A DNA stretch of 64,000 bases, taken from contig JALIBN010000003.1 in NCBI GenBank assembly GCA_030576275.1, forward strand, positions 1 to 64,000, written 5' to 3'. Each line of letters starts with the position of its first letter. Positions within the stretch are counted from its first letter, which is position 1. This stretch comes from Pseudomonadota bacterium. GTDB lineage: Bacteria; Pseudomonadota; Gammaproteobacteria; Nitrosococcales; Methylophagaceae. Under the pieces are notes generated by a model. That model was given only the letters and a program-made list of their open reading frames with translations, was not told the DNA's origin and made no database searches. Positions 1 to 9,292 of this stretch are shown piece after piece. A program made the position numbers and the translations under genes.

Positions 1-1
1 C

Positions 2-547
2 TACGACACCACGCAAGGTGCTAGCTTTGAGACCTATGCAGGCATTCGAATTCGTGGCGCAATGTTAGATGAGATTCGTCGAAATGACTGGGCCCCTCGT
101 TCGGTTCATCGCAAGGCCCGTGAAATTGCTGCTGTTATGCAAAATTTAGAACAACAACATGGTCGCCATGCCAGTGATAACGAAATTGCCAAGGCTTTAG
201 GACTCAACATCGAAGAATATCACCAGCAATTACATGATGCTGCTGGACATCAAGTATTTAGTCTCGATGAGTTTTCTGACAATGATGAAACACATGCGCA
301 ACCCATAACCACTGTACTATCAGGCCCCATCGATACATTACAATCAGAAGAATTTCAATCAGCATTGACTGAAGCAATAAAAACACTGCCCGAACGTGAA
401 TGTTTATTGATGGGCTTATATTATAGTGAAGAGTTAAATTTGAAAGAAATTGGTGAGGTATTAGGTGTAAGTGAATCACGTGTAAGCCAGATCCACAGCC
501 AAACGGTCATTCGACTTCGCTCTAAATTAAGTGATTGGTTAAATTAA
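2..547 (+). CDS. fliA: RNA polymerase sigma factor for flagellar operon FliA (sigma-28), 5' partial
   Basis: Frame is open from base 2 ([42 protein letters not shown]...), typical FliA region 2/3; region 4 HTH at the C-terminus; followed by cheY-cheZ-cheA. Confidence 0.93.
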   Translation, partial: YDTTQGASFETYAGIRIRGAMLDEIRRNDWAPRSVHRKAREIAAVMQNLEQQHGRHASDNEIAKALGLNIEEYHQQLHDAAGHQVFSLDEFSDNDETHAQPITTVLSGPIDTLQSEEFQSALTEAIKTLPERECLLMGLYYSEELNLKEIGEVLGVSESRVSQIHSQTVIRLRSKLSDWLN

Positions 548-564
548 AAACTGGAGGTAGCCCC

Positions 565-954
565 TTGGATAAAAACATGAAAATCCTTATCGTAGATGAC
601 TTTTCAACGATGCGACGAATTATAAAAAATTTACTACGTGAATTGGGTTTTAATAACACCGTAGAAGCGGATGATGGTTTAACAGCCTTACCCATTTTAC
701 AAGCGGGTGGCATTGATTTTTTAGTAACCGATTGGAATATGCCCGGCATGCAAGGCATTGACCTTCTGAAAGCAGTTCGTGCCGATGCCAAATTGGCATC
801 ACTTCCGGTTTTAATGGTAACTGCTGAAACTAAACGTGAACAAATCATGGTTGCTGCACAAGCAGGTGTTAATGGGTATGTCGTCAAGCCATTTACTGCT
901 GGGACATTAAAGGACAAAATTGATAAGATATTTGAACGTCTCGATGCAAAATAA
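565..954 (+). CDS. cheY: Chemotaxis response regulator CheY
   Basis: [24 protein letters not shown]...[11 protein letters not shown]...[18 protein letters not shown] at about 552 suggests a TTG start at 565 (ORF track starts at 535). Confidence 0.93.
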   Translation: MDKNMKILIVDDFSTMRRIIKNLLRELGFNNTVEADDGLTALPILQAGGIDFLVTDWNMPGMQGIDLLKAVRADAKLASLPVLMVTAETKREQIMVAAQAGVNGYVVKPFTAGTLKDKIDKIFERLDAK

Positions 955-970
955 ATCATAAGGCGACACC

Positions 971-1705
971 ATGGAATCTAGCACGAAAACAGCACAGCTT
1001 AAAGCTGCTCACGCCTTAGTTAGCGCTTTAGAAGCAGATAATGAGGAACTGATTCAACAACAAATATCCCTCCTCTCTCAAGCCCAAGAAAGTGAACTGT
1101 TCCATGAAGTAGGCAAGTTGACGAGGGAACTACACGAATCACTCAACAGTTTTAATCTAGATTCACGCTTAGTTGATTTAACTGAAAACGCAATGCCTAA
1201 TACACGTGAACGCTTAAATTACGTAATTACTACCACTGAAGACGCAGCACACAAAACTTTAGGCTATATCGACGAAACACTCCCCCTTGCTAGTAGTCTG
1301 AAAGAAACCGCTGAAAAAATTGATGAGAGTTGGCACCGTTTTCGCATGAGAGAAATGAATGCAACTGAGTTTCGGGAGTTAAGTAAAGACATCGAAGCTT
1401 ATTTGCCACTAGTGAAACAACATTCAGACCAGATTCATATTAATTTAACTGACATGATGATGGCGCAAGGTTTTCAAGATTTGACCGGACAAGTTATCCG
1501 CCAAGTGATCACTTTGGTAGAAGAAGTAGAAAACAATTTGGTGCGGTTAGTGAAAGTTTCTGGCAAGCATCTCGAACATAAAAAAGAAGACAAGATTGTT
1601 GATCCTATCAAGGCTGAGGGACCGCAAATTAATGCGGAAAACAATCCAAATGTAGTCAATAATCAAGATGAGGTCGATGATTTGTTATCAAGTCTAGGCT
1701 TCTAA
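971..1705 (+). CDS. cheZ: Protein phosphatase CheZ
   Basis: DMMMAQGFQDLTGQVIRQVITLVEEVE motif and C-terminal DDLLSSLGF; between cheY and cheA. Confidence 0.93.
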   Translation: MESSTKTAQLKAAHALVSALEADNEELIQQQISLLSQAQESELFHEVGKLTRELHESLNSFNLDSRLVDLTENAMPNTRERLNYVITTTEDAAHKTLGYIDETLPLASSLKETAEKIDESWHRFRMREMNATEFRELSKDIEAYLPLVKQHSDQIHINLTDMMMAQGFQDLTGQVIRQVITLVEEVENNLVRLVKVSGKHLEHKKEDKIVDPIKAEGPQINAENNPNVVNNQDEVDDLLSSLGF

Positions 1706-1717
1706 AGGATAAGCAAG

Positions 1718-3676
1718 ATGGCATTAGACCGTGAAGATGAGATCCTCCAAGATTTTTTAGTTGAAGCAGATGAGATTTTAGAAGGCCTAAATGAACAACT
1801 GGTTGCACTAGAAACACAACCACAAAATAGTGATCTATTAAATTCTATTTTCCGTGGTTTTCACACGATCAAAGGTGGCGCAGGATTTTTAAGTCTAGAT
1901 GCCATGGTTGCCCTATGCCACGAGGGTGAAGACGTATTTAACATCCTACGCCAAGGCGATCGCGTTGTCGATGCTGAAATGATGGATACCTTCCTCAAAG
2001 TACTCGACATTCTTCATGTTATGTTCGAAGAAACTAAATCAGGTGAATACCCTAGCCCTGCAGATCCCGCTATCTTAAATCATCTTGCCACATACCTGGC
2101 TCCAGCGGCCGCTGTGGCAAAAGTAGTCATTGCAGAACCAGAACCTGTGGTAGCTGTGGCGACGACTAATGATGCCGATGATAATGACGACATTACAGAT
2201 GAAGAATTTGAAGCTTTATTAAATCAATTACATGGTGATTCAGCCCCTGGTGCAGTAGCTCCTAGCCCTACGCCAACACATGTTGTAGCTAAGAGTGATG
2301 ACGATATTACTGAAGAAGAATTCGAAGCTTTACTCGATGAATTACAAGGTAAAAAGAAGGCAACAGTACCTCCGACGCAACAACCTATAATAGAACCAAC
2401 GCCAGAACATTTAATAGAAAAAAATACGCCACCCCAGCCACTTGCAACCACAGCTATTGCCAATGTTGATGTAGCGGCAAAACCTGCCGCTACAGCTAAA
2501 CAAGGGGAAACTAGTGTCCGTGTTGATACCGCTCGTTTAGATGACATTATGAATATGGTGGGTGAATTAGTTCTTGTACGTAATCGCATAAGTACCTTGG
2601 AAGCAACCTTCGACAATGAAGAAATGGCAAAAGCGGTTAATAATCTTGCCGTCGTTACCGCCGATTTACAAAATGCCGTAATGAAAACACGTATGCAACC
2701 GATCAAAAAGGTGTTTGGTCGTTTTCCACGAGTTGTCCGTGATTTAGCAAGAAGTTTGAAAAAAGACATTAACCTAGAGCTTCGTGGTGAAGAAACTGAT
2801 TTAGACAAAAACTTAGTTGAGGCACTCGCCGATCCCTTAGTGCATTTGGTCAGGAACGCAGTTGACCATGGTGTGGAAATGCCCGATGTACGCGAAAAAG
2901 CAGGAAAATCACGTCAGGGTTTAATCGTACTTGGTGCGGCACAAGAAGGTGATCATATCTTGCTCACTATTTCTGATGATGGCGCGGGTATGGATGCAAA
3001 CGTTTTGCGTCAAAAAGCTGTAGAAAAAGGCATGATGGATGAAGAAACTGCCTCACGCCTAACTGATTCTGAATGTTATGCACTCATTTTTGCGCCCGGC
3101 TTTTCGATGAAAGCAGAGATCTCAGATATCTCTGGTCGAGGCGTGGGAATGGACGTCGTCAAAACTAGCATTTCTAAACTTAATGGTGTGATTGACATCA
3201 AATCTGAAGTCGGTGTTGGTACGACCTTATCGATTAAAGTTCCATTAACACTCGCCATAATGCCGACCTTAATGGTCATGTTAGGCGACCAGATTTTTGC
3301 TTTCCCATTAGTCAGTGTTAATGAAATATTCCATTTAGACTTAACTAAGACCCATGTGGTTGATGGTCAAAAAACCATTATGGTTCGTAAAAAAACATTG
3401 CCCTTATTCTATTTAAGAAAATGGCTTACAAGCTCATTTAATCCCTCCGGTAAATCTGAAATAGAGCATGTAGTTATTGTCAACGTAGGGACACAACGTG
3501 TAGGCTTTGTGGTGGATCAATTAATTGGTCAAGAAGAGGTAGTAATAAAACCATTAGGTGCGTTACTACAAGGGACAAAAGGACTTGCAGGTGCAACGAT
3601 CACAGGTGATGGGCGTATCGCTCTTATTCTTGATTTCCCTGAATTAATGAATACCTATGCCAATCGAGGCTATTAA
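1718..3676 (+). CDS. cheA: Chemotaxis sensor kinase CheA
   Basis: HPt (FHTIKGGAGFL), dimerisation/HATPase (NAVDHG, DDGAGMD, GRGVGMDVV) and CheW-like domains; two DDIT(D/E)EEFEALL motifs in the linker. Confidence 0.95.
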   Translation: MALDREDEILQDFLVEADEILEGLNEQLVALETQPQNSDLLNSIFRGFHTIKGGAGFLSLDAMVALCHEGEDVFNILRQGDRVVDAEMMDTFLKVLDILHVMFEETKSGEYPSPADPAILNHLATYLAPAAAVAKVVIAEPEPVVAVATTNDADDNDDITDEEFEALLNQLHGDSAPGAVAPSPTPTHVVAKSDDDITEEEFEALLDELQGKKKATVPPTQQPIIEPTPEHLIEKNTPPQPLATTAIANVDVAAKPAATAKQGETSVRVDTARLDDIMNMVGELVLVRNRISTLEATFDNEEMAKAVNNLAVVTADLQNAVMKTRMQPIKKVFGRFPRVVRDLARSLKKDINLELRGEETDLDKNLVEALADPLVHLVRNAVDHGVEMPDVREKAGKSRQGLIVLGAAQEGDHILLTISDDGAGMDANVLRQKAVEKGMMDEETASRLTDSECYALIFAPGFSMKAEISDISGRGVGMDVVKTSISKLNGVIDIKSEVGVGTTLSIKVPLTLAIMPTLMVMLGDQIFAFPLVSVNEIFHLDLTKTHVVDGQKTIMVRKKTLPLFYLRKWLTSSFNPSGKSEIEHVVIVNVGTQRVGFVVDQLIGQEEVVIKPLGALLQGTKGLAGATITGDGRIALILDFPELMNTYANRGY

Positions 3677-3685
3677 GAGGATGCT

Positions 3686-4753
3686 ATGCCGCCAGTTCGC
3701 GTACTGATTGTTGATGATTCAGGTTTCTTTCGCAGACGGCTATCTGAAATAATTGCCCGTGATCCTCGTTTTGAGGTCGTGGGTATGGCTAGTAATGGCC
3801 TAGAAGCCGTTGCTCAAGTCACCCTTTTGAAACCAGATGTCATTAGCATGGATATTGAGATGCCAGTGATGGATGGCATTAGCGCTGTTCGCAAAATAAT
3901 GGCTCAACAACCTACTCCCATACTCATGCTATCCACATGGACAACGGAAGGTGCAAAATCAACGCTTGAAGCATTAGATGCTGGGGCTGTTGATTATCTG
4001 CCTAAGCGTTTTCAGGATATTTCCGACAATTCAAACATTGCACATCAGCAACTATGTCAACGGCTACACGACTTAGCTACAAACTCGCATACAAAAAACT
4101 TACCAGTAGCTAAAGTTTCATCAATTTCGCTCAATGTTCGCCAGCACCAACCCTATTCAATAACCGCTAATAACTCTTCTAATGGACTGGTTCGCTTAGT
4201 TGCAATTGGCACATCAACAGGTGGGCCCGTTGCCTTACAAGTAATATTATGCCAATTACCGTCTGATTTTCCGCATCCAATTTTGTTGATACAACATATG
4301 CCTGCCGCATTCACACCTTCGTTTGCACAACGGCTCAATGTACAATGCAAGATTACTGTTAAACAGGCAATAGACGGTGAAAAACTATTGCCAGGTACAG
4401 CTTATCTCGCACCAGGCGGCATGCAAATGTTTATCAAAGGCACAAAGAGAAATTCTAGCATCGAAATTCGGGCCGCTAAATCAGATCAAACTTATAAACC
4501 TTCTATCGATATAACCTTGGAATCACTTATACCGATTTGTCCTGCTGAAACGCTTGTTATCATATTGACTGGAATGGGCGCTGATGGACGTGAAGCGTGT
4601 AAAAAACTACGACCATTAGGGGCGACAATATGGGCTCAAGATCAACAAAGTAGTACGATATATGGCATGCCTATGGCAATTGCTAAAGCGGGTTTGGCTG
4701 ATAAAATACTCAGTCTGAATGATATCGGTCAGCATTTAGCGGAATTAAAATAG
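3686..4753 (+). CDS. cheB: Protein-glutamate methylesterase CheB
   Basis: Receiver domain (VLIVDDSGFFRR...MDIEMPVMDG) plus CheB domain (AIGTSTGGP, QHMPAAFTPSFAQRL, LTGMGADG). Confidence 0.94.
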   Translation: MPPVRVLIVDDSGFFRRRLSEIIARDPRFEVVGMASNGLEAVAQVTLLKPDVISMDIEMPVMDGISAVRKIMAQQPTPILMLSTWTTEGAKSTLEALDAGAVDYLPKRFQDISDNSNIAHQQLCQRLHDLATNSHTKNLPVAKVSSISLNVRQHQPYSITANNSSNGLVRLVAIGTSTGGPVALQVILCQLPSDFPHPILLIQHMPAAFTPSFAQRLNVQCKITVKQAIDGEKLLPGTAYLAPGGMQMFIKGTKRNSSIEIRAAKSDQTYKPSIDITLESLIPICPAETLVIILTGMGADGREACKKLRPLGATIWAQDQQSSTIYGMPMAIAKAGLADKILSLNDIGQHLAELK

Positions 4754-4754
4754 T

Positions 4755-5495
4755 ATGGATATACTAAGTGTTCTTGGACTTTTAGTAGGTTTTGGCGCCA
4801 TTCTCGGTGGGCAATACCTCGAGGGCGGTCATATAGATAGCATCATGAATGCTGTTGCCCTGTTAATTGTTTTAGGTGGGACACTGGGGGCTGTAATGTT
4901 ACAAACCCCATTGAATACCTTCATTCGCGCACTAAAAATGCTACGTTGGATTTTTTTTCCACTAAAATATTCGCCTGAGGAAGAACTCAATAAAATACTT
5001 GAATGGAATCATATCGCACGAAAAGAAGGCCTTTTCAAGTTGGAATCAGCAGCTGAATTTGAAGACAACCTCTTTACGCAAAAAGGTTTGCAACTGATTG
5101 CTGATGGGGGCACAGCCGAAATGATACGTGATGTTTTAGAAAATGATTTAGACATACAAGAACATAATGATCTGCAAGCCGCAAAAGTCTTTGAAGCTAT
5201 GGGTGGTTACTCACCTACGATTGGTATTATAGGAGCGGTTTTGGGCTTAATTCATGTCATGGGTAATCTTGCCGATCCTTCTTCATTAGGCGCGGGCATT
5301 GCCGTCGCATTCATTGCCACTATTTATGGTGTAGCACTAGCTAATCTATTATTTCTTCCTATTGCTGGCAAACTCAAAACACTGGTTCAACGCCGTAGTA
5401 GTTTGCAGATGATGATGATTGAAGGTTTGATATGCGTGGCTGATGGCGATAATCCACGTAATATTGAATCTCGTTTACAAGCCTACCTTAGTTAA
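4755..5495 (+). CDS. motC: Flagellar motor protein, MotA/MotC family
   Basis: MotA-type stator (ILGGQYLEGG, AAKVFEAMGGYSPTIGIIGAVLGLIHVM, GVALANLLFLPIAGKL); adjacent MotB/MotD homolog. Confidence 0.88.
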   Translation: MDILSVLGLLVGFGAILGGQYLEGGHIDSIMNAVALLIVLGGTLGAVMLQTPLNTFIRALKMLRWIFFPLKYSPEEELNKILEWNHIARKEGLFKLESAAEFEDNLFTQKGLQLIADGGTAEMIRDVLENDLDIQEHNDLQAAKVFEAMGGYSPTIGIIGAVLGLIHVMGNLADPSSLGAGIAVAFIATIYGVALANLLFLPIAGKLKTLVQRRSSLQMMMIEGLICVADGDNPRNIESRLQAYLS

Positions 5496-5504
5496 TTACT
5501 GGCG

Positions 5505-6434
5505 ATGGCAAGCAAAAAAAGAGTTGAAGAACACGTAAACCATGAACGTTGGTTAGTCTCTTATGCTGATTTTATAACCTTATTATTTGCATTTTTTGTT
5601 GTTATGTATTCAATTTCTTCGGTCAATGAAGGTAAATATCGAGTGCTATCCGACACCTTAGAGGCCGTATTTAAAGATCCGGCAAGAAGTAAAGACCCTA
5701 TTCAAGTAGGTGACTTACTCCGAGGAGAAGGCAAGCAAACCGCCGAACCAAAAGCAATAGAAAATCCAATCAACGTCTTAGAATTAGCGCCAATTGAAAT
5801 GCCCATAGCAATGCCTCCCGATATATTGCCGCCTGAACAAATAGATAGTCATACTCCACCACCAGTAGATGACGAGATCATTCGTAATATCAAAGACATT
5901 TCAATACAATTAAATAAAGCCTTAGCCGATCTCATTGCTAATGATGATGTCATTATCAAACAAGGTGATGATTGGCTAGAATTAGAAATGAAATCCAATG
6001 TCTTGTTTTACAGTGGTGAGGCTCGCTTAGAAACTACAGCAGTGCCGATCATTGGTAAAGTGGCCACCATATTGAGCACATCAGCCAATCCAATACAGGT
6101 CGAAGGTTTCACCGATAACAATCCTATAAATACATCCAAGTTTCCGTCAAATTGGGAATTGTCAGCAGCACGTGCTGCAAGTGTGGTGCATTTATTAGAT
6201 CGTTATGGACTTGATCCCAGCCGCATGTCGGCTATAGGTTACGGTGAATTCCAACCTATTGCTGACAATTCTACAGAAGAAGGCCGTCAAAAAAATCGTC
6301 GTGTTGTATTAGTCGTTCTTGGTAGTAAAGATAGTCGCCGAGATATAAATGTCTTCACGCCAAATACCTTAAAAGAAGCCATAGTACCAACCTTACCCAT
6401 TCCGATACAACCTATGAGTACAAATACACCATGA
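5505..6434 (+). CDS. motD: Flagellar motor protein MotD (MotB family, OmpA-like domain)
   Basis: WLVSYADFITLLFAFFVVMYSISSVNEGKYR plug/TM; OmpA-like EGFTDNNPI...NWELSAARAASVV...GYGEFQPI...NRRVVLVV. Confidence 0.88.
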   Translation: MASKKRVEEHVNHERWLVSYADFITLLFAFFVVMYSISSVNEGKYRVLSDTLEAVFKDPARSKDPIQVGDLLRGEGKQTAEPKAIENPINVLELAPIEMPIAMPPDILPPEQIDSHTPPPVDDEIIRNIKDISIQLNKALADLIANDDVIIKQGDDWLELEMKSNVLFYSGEARLETTAVPIIGKVATILSTSANPIQVEGFTDNNPINTSKFPSNWELSAARAASVVHLLDRYGLDPSRMSAIGYGEFQPIADNSTEEGRQKNRRVVLVVLGSKDSRRDINVFTPNTLKEAIVPTLPIPIQPMSTNTP

Positions 6435-7228
6435 CAATTTGGGCTGTTGCCAACCAAAAAGGTGGTGTGGGAAAAACGACTACTGTTGTTAGCTTAGCGA
6501 GCTTATTAGCTACTCAAGGTAACCCCACTCTTATTCTTGATATGGATCCACATGGTTCACTGACCACGTATTTTGGCCATGATCCTGATACCATAAAAGC
6601 CAGTATTTATACCGTTTTCCAGAAAATTGATCATAGTCCTAATTCGGCTATTTTTAATGCACTCAAGAAAACAGATTACGATAATCTCTACATACTGCCT
6701 GCTTCTACGGCTATGGCAACCTTAGATCGCCAACTAGGCGCGCAAGGTGGCAAGGGACTCATCATCAAAAAAACCTTGAAACACCTTGGTGAGCGCTTTC
6801 CCAATATCATCATTGATTGTCCTCCCATGCTGGGTATTTTAATGATCAATGCTCTCGCGGCTTGCGATCAACTTTTAATCCCTGTCCAAACTGAATTTCT
6901 TGCACTTAAAGGTTTGGAGCATATGTTACATACTCTGGGAATGATTAATCATTCTCGCAAACAAGGACTCCCTTTTTTGATTATTCCCACACTGTTTGAT
7001 CAAAATATCCGTTCATCGGTTGAAAGCCTGAGAATGTTACATGACAAATATAACAGCGGTGTTTGGGATGATGTTATTCCAGTGGATAATCAATTCCGAG
7101 ATGTCAGTAAATTAGGGCTCCCACTGCCCATTACTAATCAGTATGCACCAGGGGCTCTAGCCTATTCCGCACTATTACAACATCTACAACGCACTGCCAA
7201 TGATCTGAACAAGCTTCCTCATGTCTGA
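6431..7228 (+). CDS. ParA-family ATPase, chemotaxis polar-localisation type (ParC-like)
   Basis: Deviant Walker A (NQKGGVGKTTT), DCPPMLGILMINAL; located between motD and CheW-domain genes. Confidence 0.85.
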   Translation: MTIWAVANQKGGVGKTTTVVSLASLLATQGNPTLILDMDPHGSLTTYFGHDPDTIKASIYTVFQKIDHSPNSAIFNALKKTDYDNLYILPASTAMATLDRQLGAQGGKGLIIKKTLKHLGERFPNIIIDCPPMLGILMINALAACDQLLIPVQTEFLALKGLEHMLHTLGMINHSRKQGLPFLIIPTLFDQNIRSSVESLRMLHDKYNSGVWDDVIPVDNQFRDVSKLGLPLPITNQYAPGALAYSALLQHLQRTANDLNKLPHV

Positions 7229-7808
7229 ATCAAAACAAATTGCCGACCATGAAGATGCCCTCGATCTCTATTTCAACGAGATGCTAGTCGATTCCACTGC
7301 CGATATAGTGACCGGGGAAACCACAGTTCGACTAGACAAAGCTAAACTGACTTCTGAATATGATCTAACTAAACCTTTTCAAGCACTTTTATTTGATATA
7401 AATGGGTTACAACTGGCCATTCGTACCGAAGATATTAAAGCAATATTTCCATGGCCTGAAACATTATTAGAACAAAGCCACGGGTCGTCTAATAACGAAG
7501 CAATTATCGGCTCTTATAATCTAGCGGCCAATCAAATAAAGATTATTAATACTGCTAATATTGTTCTCCCTATTCAACACCGACGTAATATAGCGATACC
7601 TAGCTTTATGATTGTGGTTGGCGAAGGCAACTGGGCCTTAAGCTGCCATAAAATAAATTCGGTCATCATCCTAGCACCTGAAGATATACGATGGCGTAAA
7701 AATAAGGGGACTCGACCATGGTTAGCAGGTACCTCAATTGAAAAAAGCTGTAGTATCGTTAATCTTATTGGGTTGGTAAATTTGCTAACTCCTAAAAATT
7801 TGGCATGA
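7221..7808 (+). CDS. CheW-like domain protein (ParP-like)
   Basis: CheW-like fold segment (FQALLFDINGLQLAIRTEDIKAIFPWPE...) with N-terminal extension; 8-bp overlap with the ParA-like gene, next to cheW. Confidence 0.72.
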   Translation: MSESKQIADHEDALDLYFNEMLVDSTADIVTGETTVRLDKAKLTSEYDLTKPFQALLFDINGLQLAIRTEDIKAIFPWPETLLEQSHGSSNNEAIIGSYNLAANQIKIINTANIVLPIQHRRNIAIPSFMIVVGEGNWALSCHKINSVIILAPEDIRWRKNKGTRPWLAGTSIEKSCSIVNLIGLVNLLTPKNLA

Positions 7809-7904
7809 ACAATGCTTTTAATTTATCAGTTCATCGGCTGCCGGTAATTTGTCAGCCACTACTTTTACAGGCAGTGAAGTCACGATGTTTAAGGTTGGAA
7901 AATA

Positions 7905-8384
7905 ATGAGTCAAAAAGACAGTGAAGTAAACGATCCTATTTTGCAGTGGGTGACCTACCAGCTGGAAGATGAAACTTATGGCATTAATGTAATGCAGGTA
8001 CAAGAAGTACTGCGTATTACAGAAATCACACCTGTACCGGGAGCACCCAGTTATGTTTTAGGCATTATTAATTTACGCGGTAACGTAGTGACTGTTATTA
8101 ATACTCGCAGTCGATTCGGTTTAATGCCTAAAGAGAGTAATGATGATCAATCTAGAATTATTATCGTCGAAGTAAATGGCAATGTTATCGGTATGCTAGT
8201 TGATAGCGTCGCCGAAGTAGTTTACTTGCATCAATCGGAAATTGATTCTGTACCCATGGTCAATAATGACGACAGTTCACGCTTTATCCAAGGCGTATGT
8301 AGCAGAGAAGAACAGTTATTAATTTTAGTAGATGCCAATAAATTTTTAACTGAAGAAGAAGTCTCAGATTTCTCTGGGTTTTAG
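7905..8384 (+). CDS. cheW: Chemotaxis coupling protein CheW
   Basis: WVTYQLEDETYGINVMQVQEVLRITEITPVPGAPSYVLGIINLRGNVVTVINTRSRFGL. Confidence 0.95.
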   Translation: MSQKDSEVNDPILQWVTYQLEDETYGINVMQVQEVLRITEITPVPGAPSYVLGIINLRGNVVTVINTRSRFGLMPKESNDDQSRIIIVEVNGNVIGMLVDSVAEVVYLHQSEIDSVPMVNNDDSSRFIQGVCSREEQLLILVDANKFLTEEEVSDFSGF

Positions 8385-8395
8385 CACAATACGTA

Positions 8396-8581
8396 ATGGC
8401 TGACACGATTACACCCACTCAGCCACTGGCACCGACTTTACCAGTGACCGTACCACCAGAAGATAAACGTCGCGAGAAACAAAAAAAAACGCCAAATGAG
8501 AATGAGAGTGAGCAAGAACAAACAGACAGTAAAAACAACACAGAAAAGCCACGTAAAGGCCTATTTGATGAATATGTATAA
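8396..8581 (+). CDS. Small hypothetical chemotaxis-operon protein
   Basis: 61-aa ORF 12 bp after cheW, charged, ending KGLFDEYV; same strand and tight spacing. Confidence 0.5.
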   Translation: MADTITPTQPLAPTLPVTVPPEDKRREKQKKTPNENESEQEQTDSKNNTEKPRKGLFDEYV

Positions 8582-8599
8582 CATTAAGGAGACAGAAAA

Positions 8600-8977
8600 A
8601 TGACTACACTTATTATTGTCATGGCAATCACTATCATCACACTGCTGGTCACTAATGCCTGCTACCGCTTATATAAACTAAACCAACAACAAACTGCAAA
8701 AATTGCCAGTTTACAAAATCAACTAGCGGTATTATGTGCTGGCGCCGTAGGTACAGATCAACGTATCATTCGGTTTGAACAAACCCTTCACCAAATAAAA
8801 GAACAACAACATACACTCGATCTTGGTATAAATAATCAGCAGGGTTATGACCATGCCATTCGTTTGGCCCGAAAAGGTGCTAGCATTAATCAACTGATTG
8901 ATAACTGTAATCTAAGTGATGAAGAAGCCCATCTCATTAGCCGTCTTCATAGTAGTGATCATCAGTCAATGCATTAA
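8600..8977 (+). CDS. DUF2802-type membrane-anchored protein
   Basis: N-terminal TM, coiled coil, C-terminal HTH-like GYDHAIRLARKGASINQLIDNCNLSDEEAHLISRLH; position after cheW. Confidence 0.75.
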   Translation: MTTLIIVMAITIITLLVTNACYRLYKLNQQQTAKIASLQNQLAVLCAGAVGTDQRIIRFEQTLHQIKEQQHTLDLGINNQQGYDHAIRLARKGASINQLIDNCNLSDEEAHLISRLHSSDHQSMH

Positions 8978-9010
8978 AATTGATTGTCTTCTGTGAGATA
9001 GGGCTATGCC

Positions 9011-9292
9011 TTACTTTCTCTGTTTAATAACGGGTACTTTTCCTGAAATAATATAGGCATAAGCAATAACTTCAGCGACAACCCGATACAATAAGGGTGG
9101 AATTTCTTCACCTAGTTCTAATTCACTCAGCAATGCTGCCAACATCATATCTTCTTGTAACGGTACTCCGTGTTCTTTGGCGATACGAATAATTTCTTCT
9201 GCAATATCCCCCTCTCCTGATGCGGTGACTATAGGTGCATTTTCGCCATCATATTGCAGTGCAATAGCCTTTAATGGCTTATTTAAGCTCAT
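9011..9292 (-). CDS. FlhB C-terminal-like protein (EscU/YscU/HrcU family)
   Basis: KAIALQYDGENAPIVTASGEGDIAEEIIRIAKEHGVPLQED resembles the FlhB cytoplasmic domain; overlaps the fliK-like gene. Confidence 0.82.
   Translation of the reverse strand: MSLNKPLKAIALQYDGENAPIVTASGEGDIAEEIIRIAKEHGVPLQEDMMLAALLSELELGEEIPPLLYRVVAEVIAYAYIISGKVPVIKQRK

Noticed and set aside
2224-2808. 194-aa minus-strand ORF inside cheA
   Set aside because: Fully antisense to a well-supported CheA; composition typical of a spurious antisense frame.
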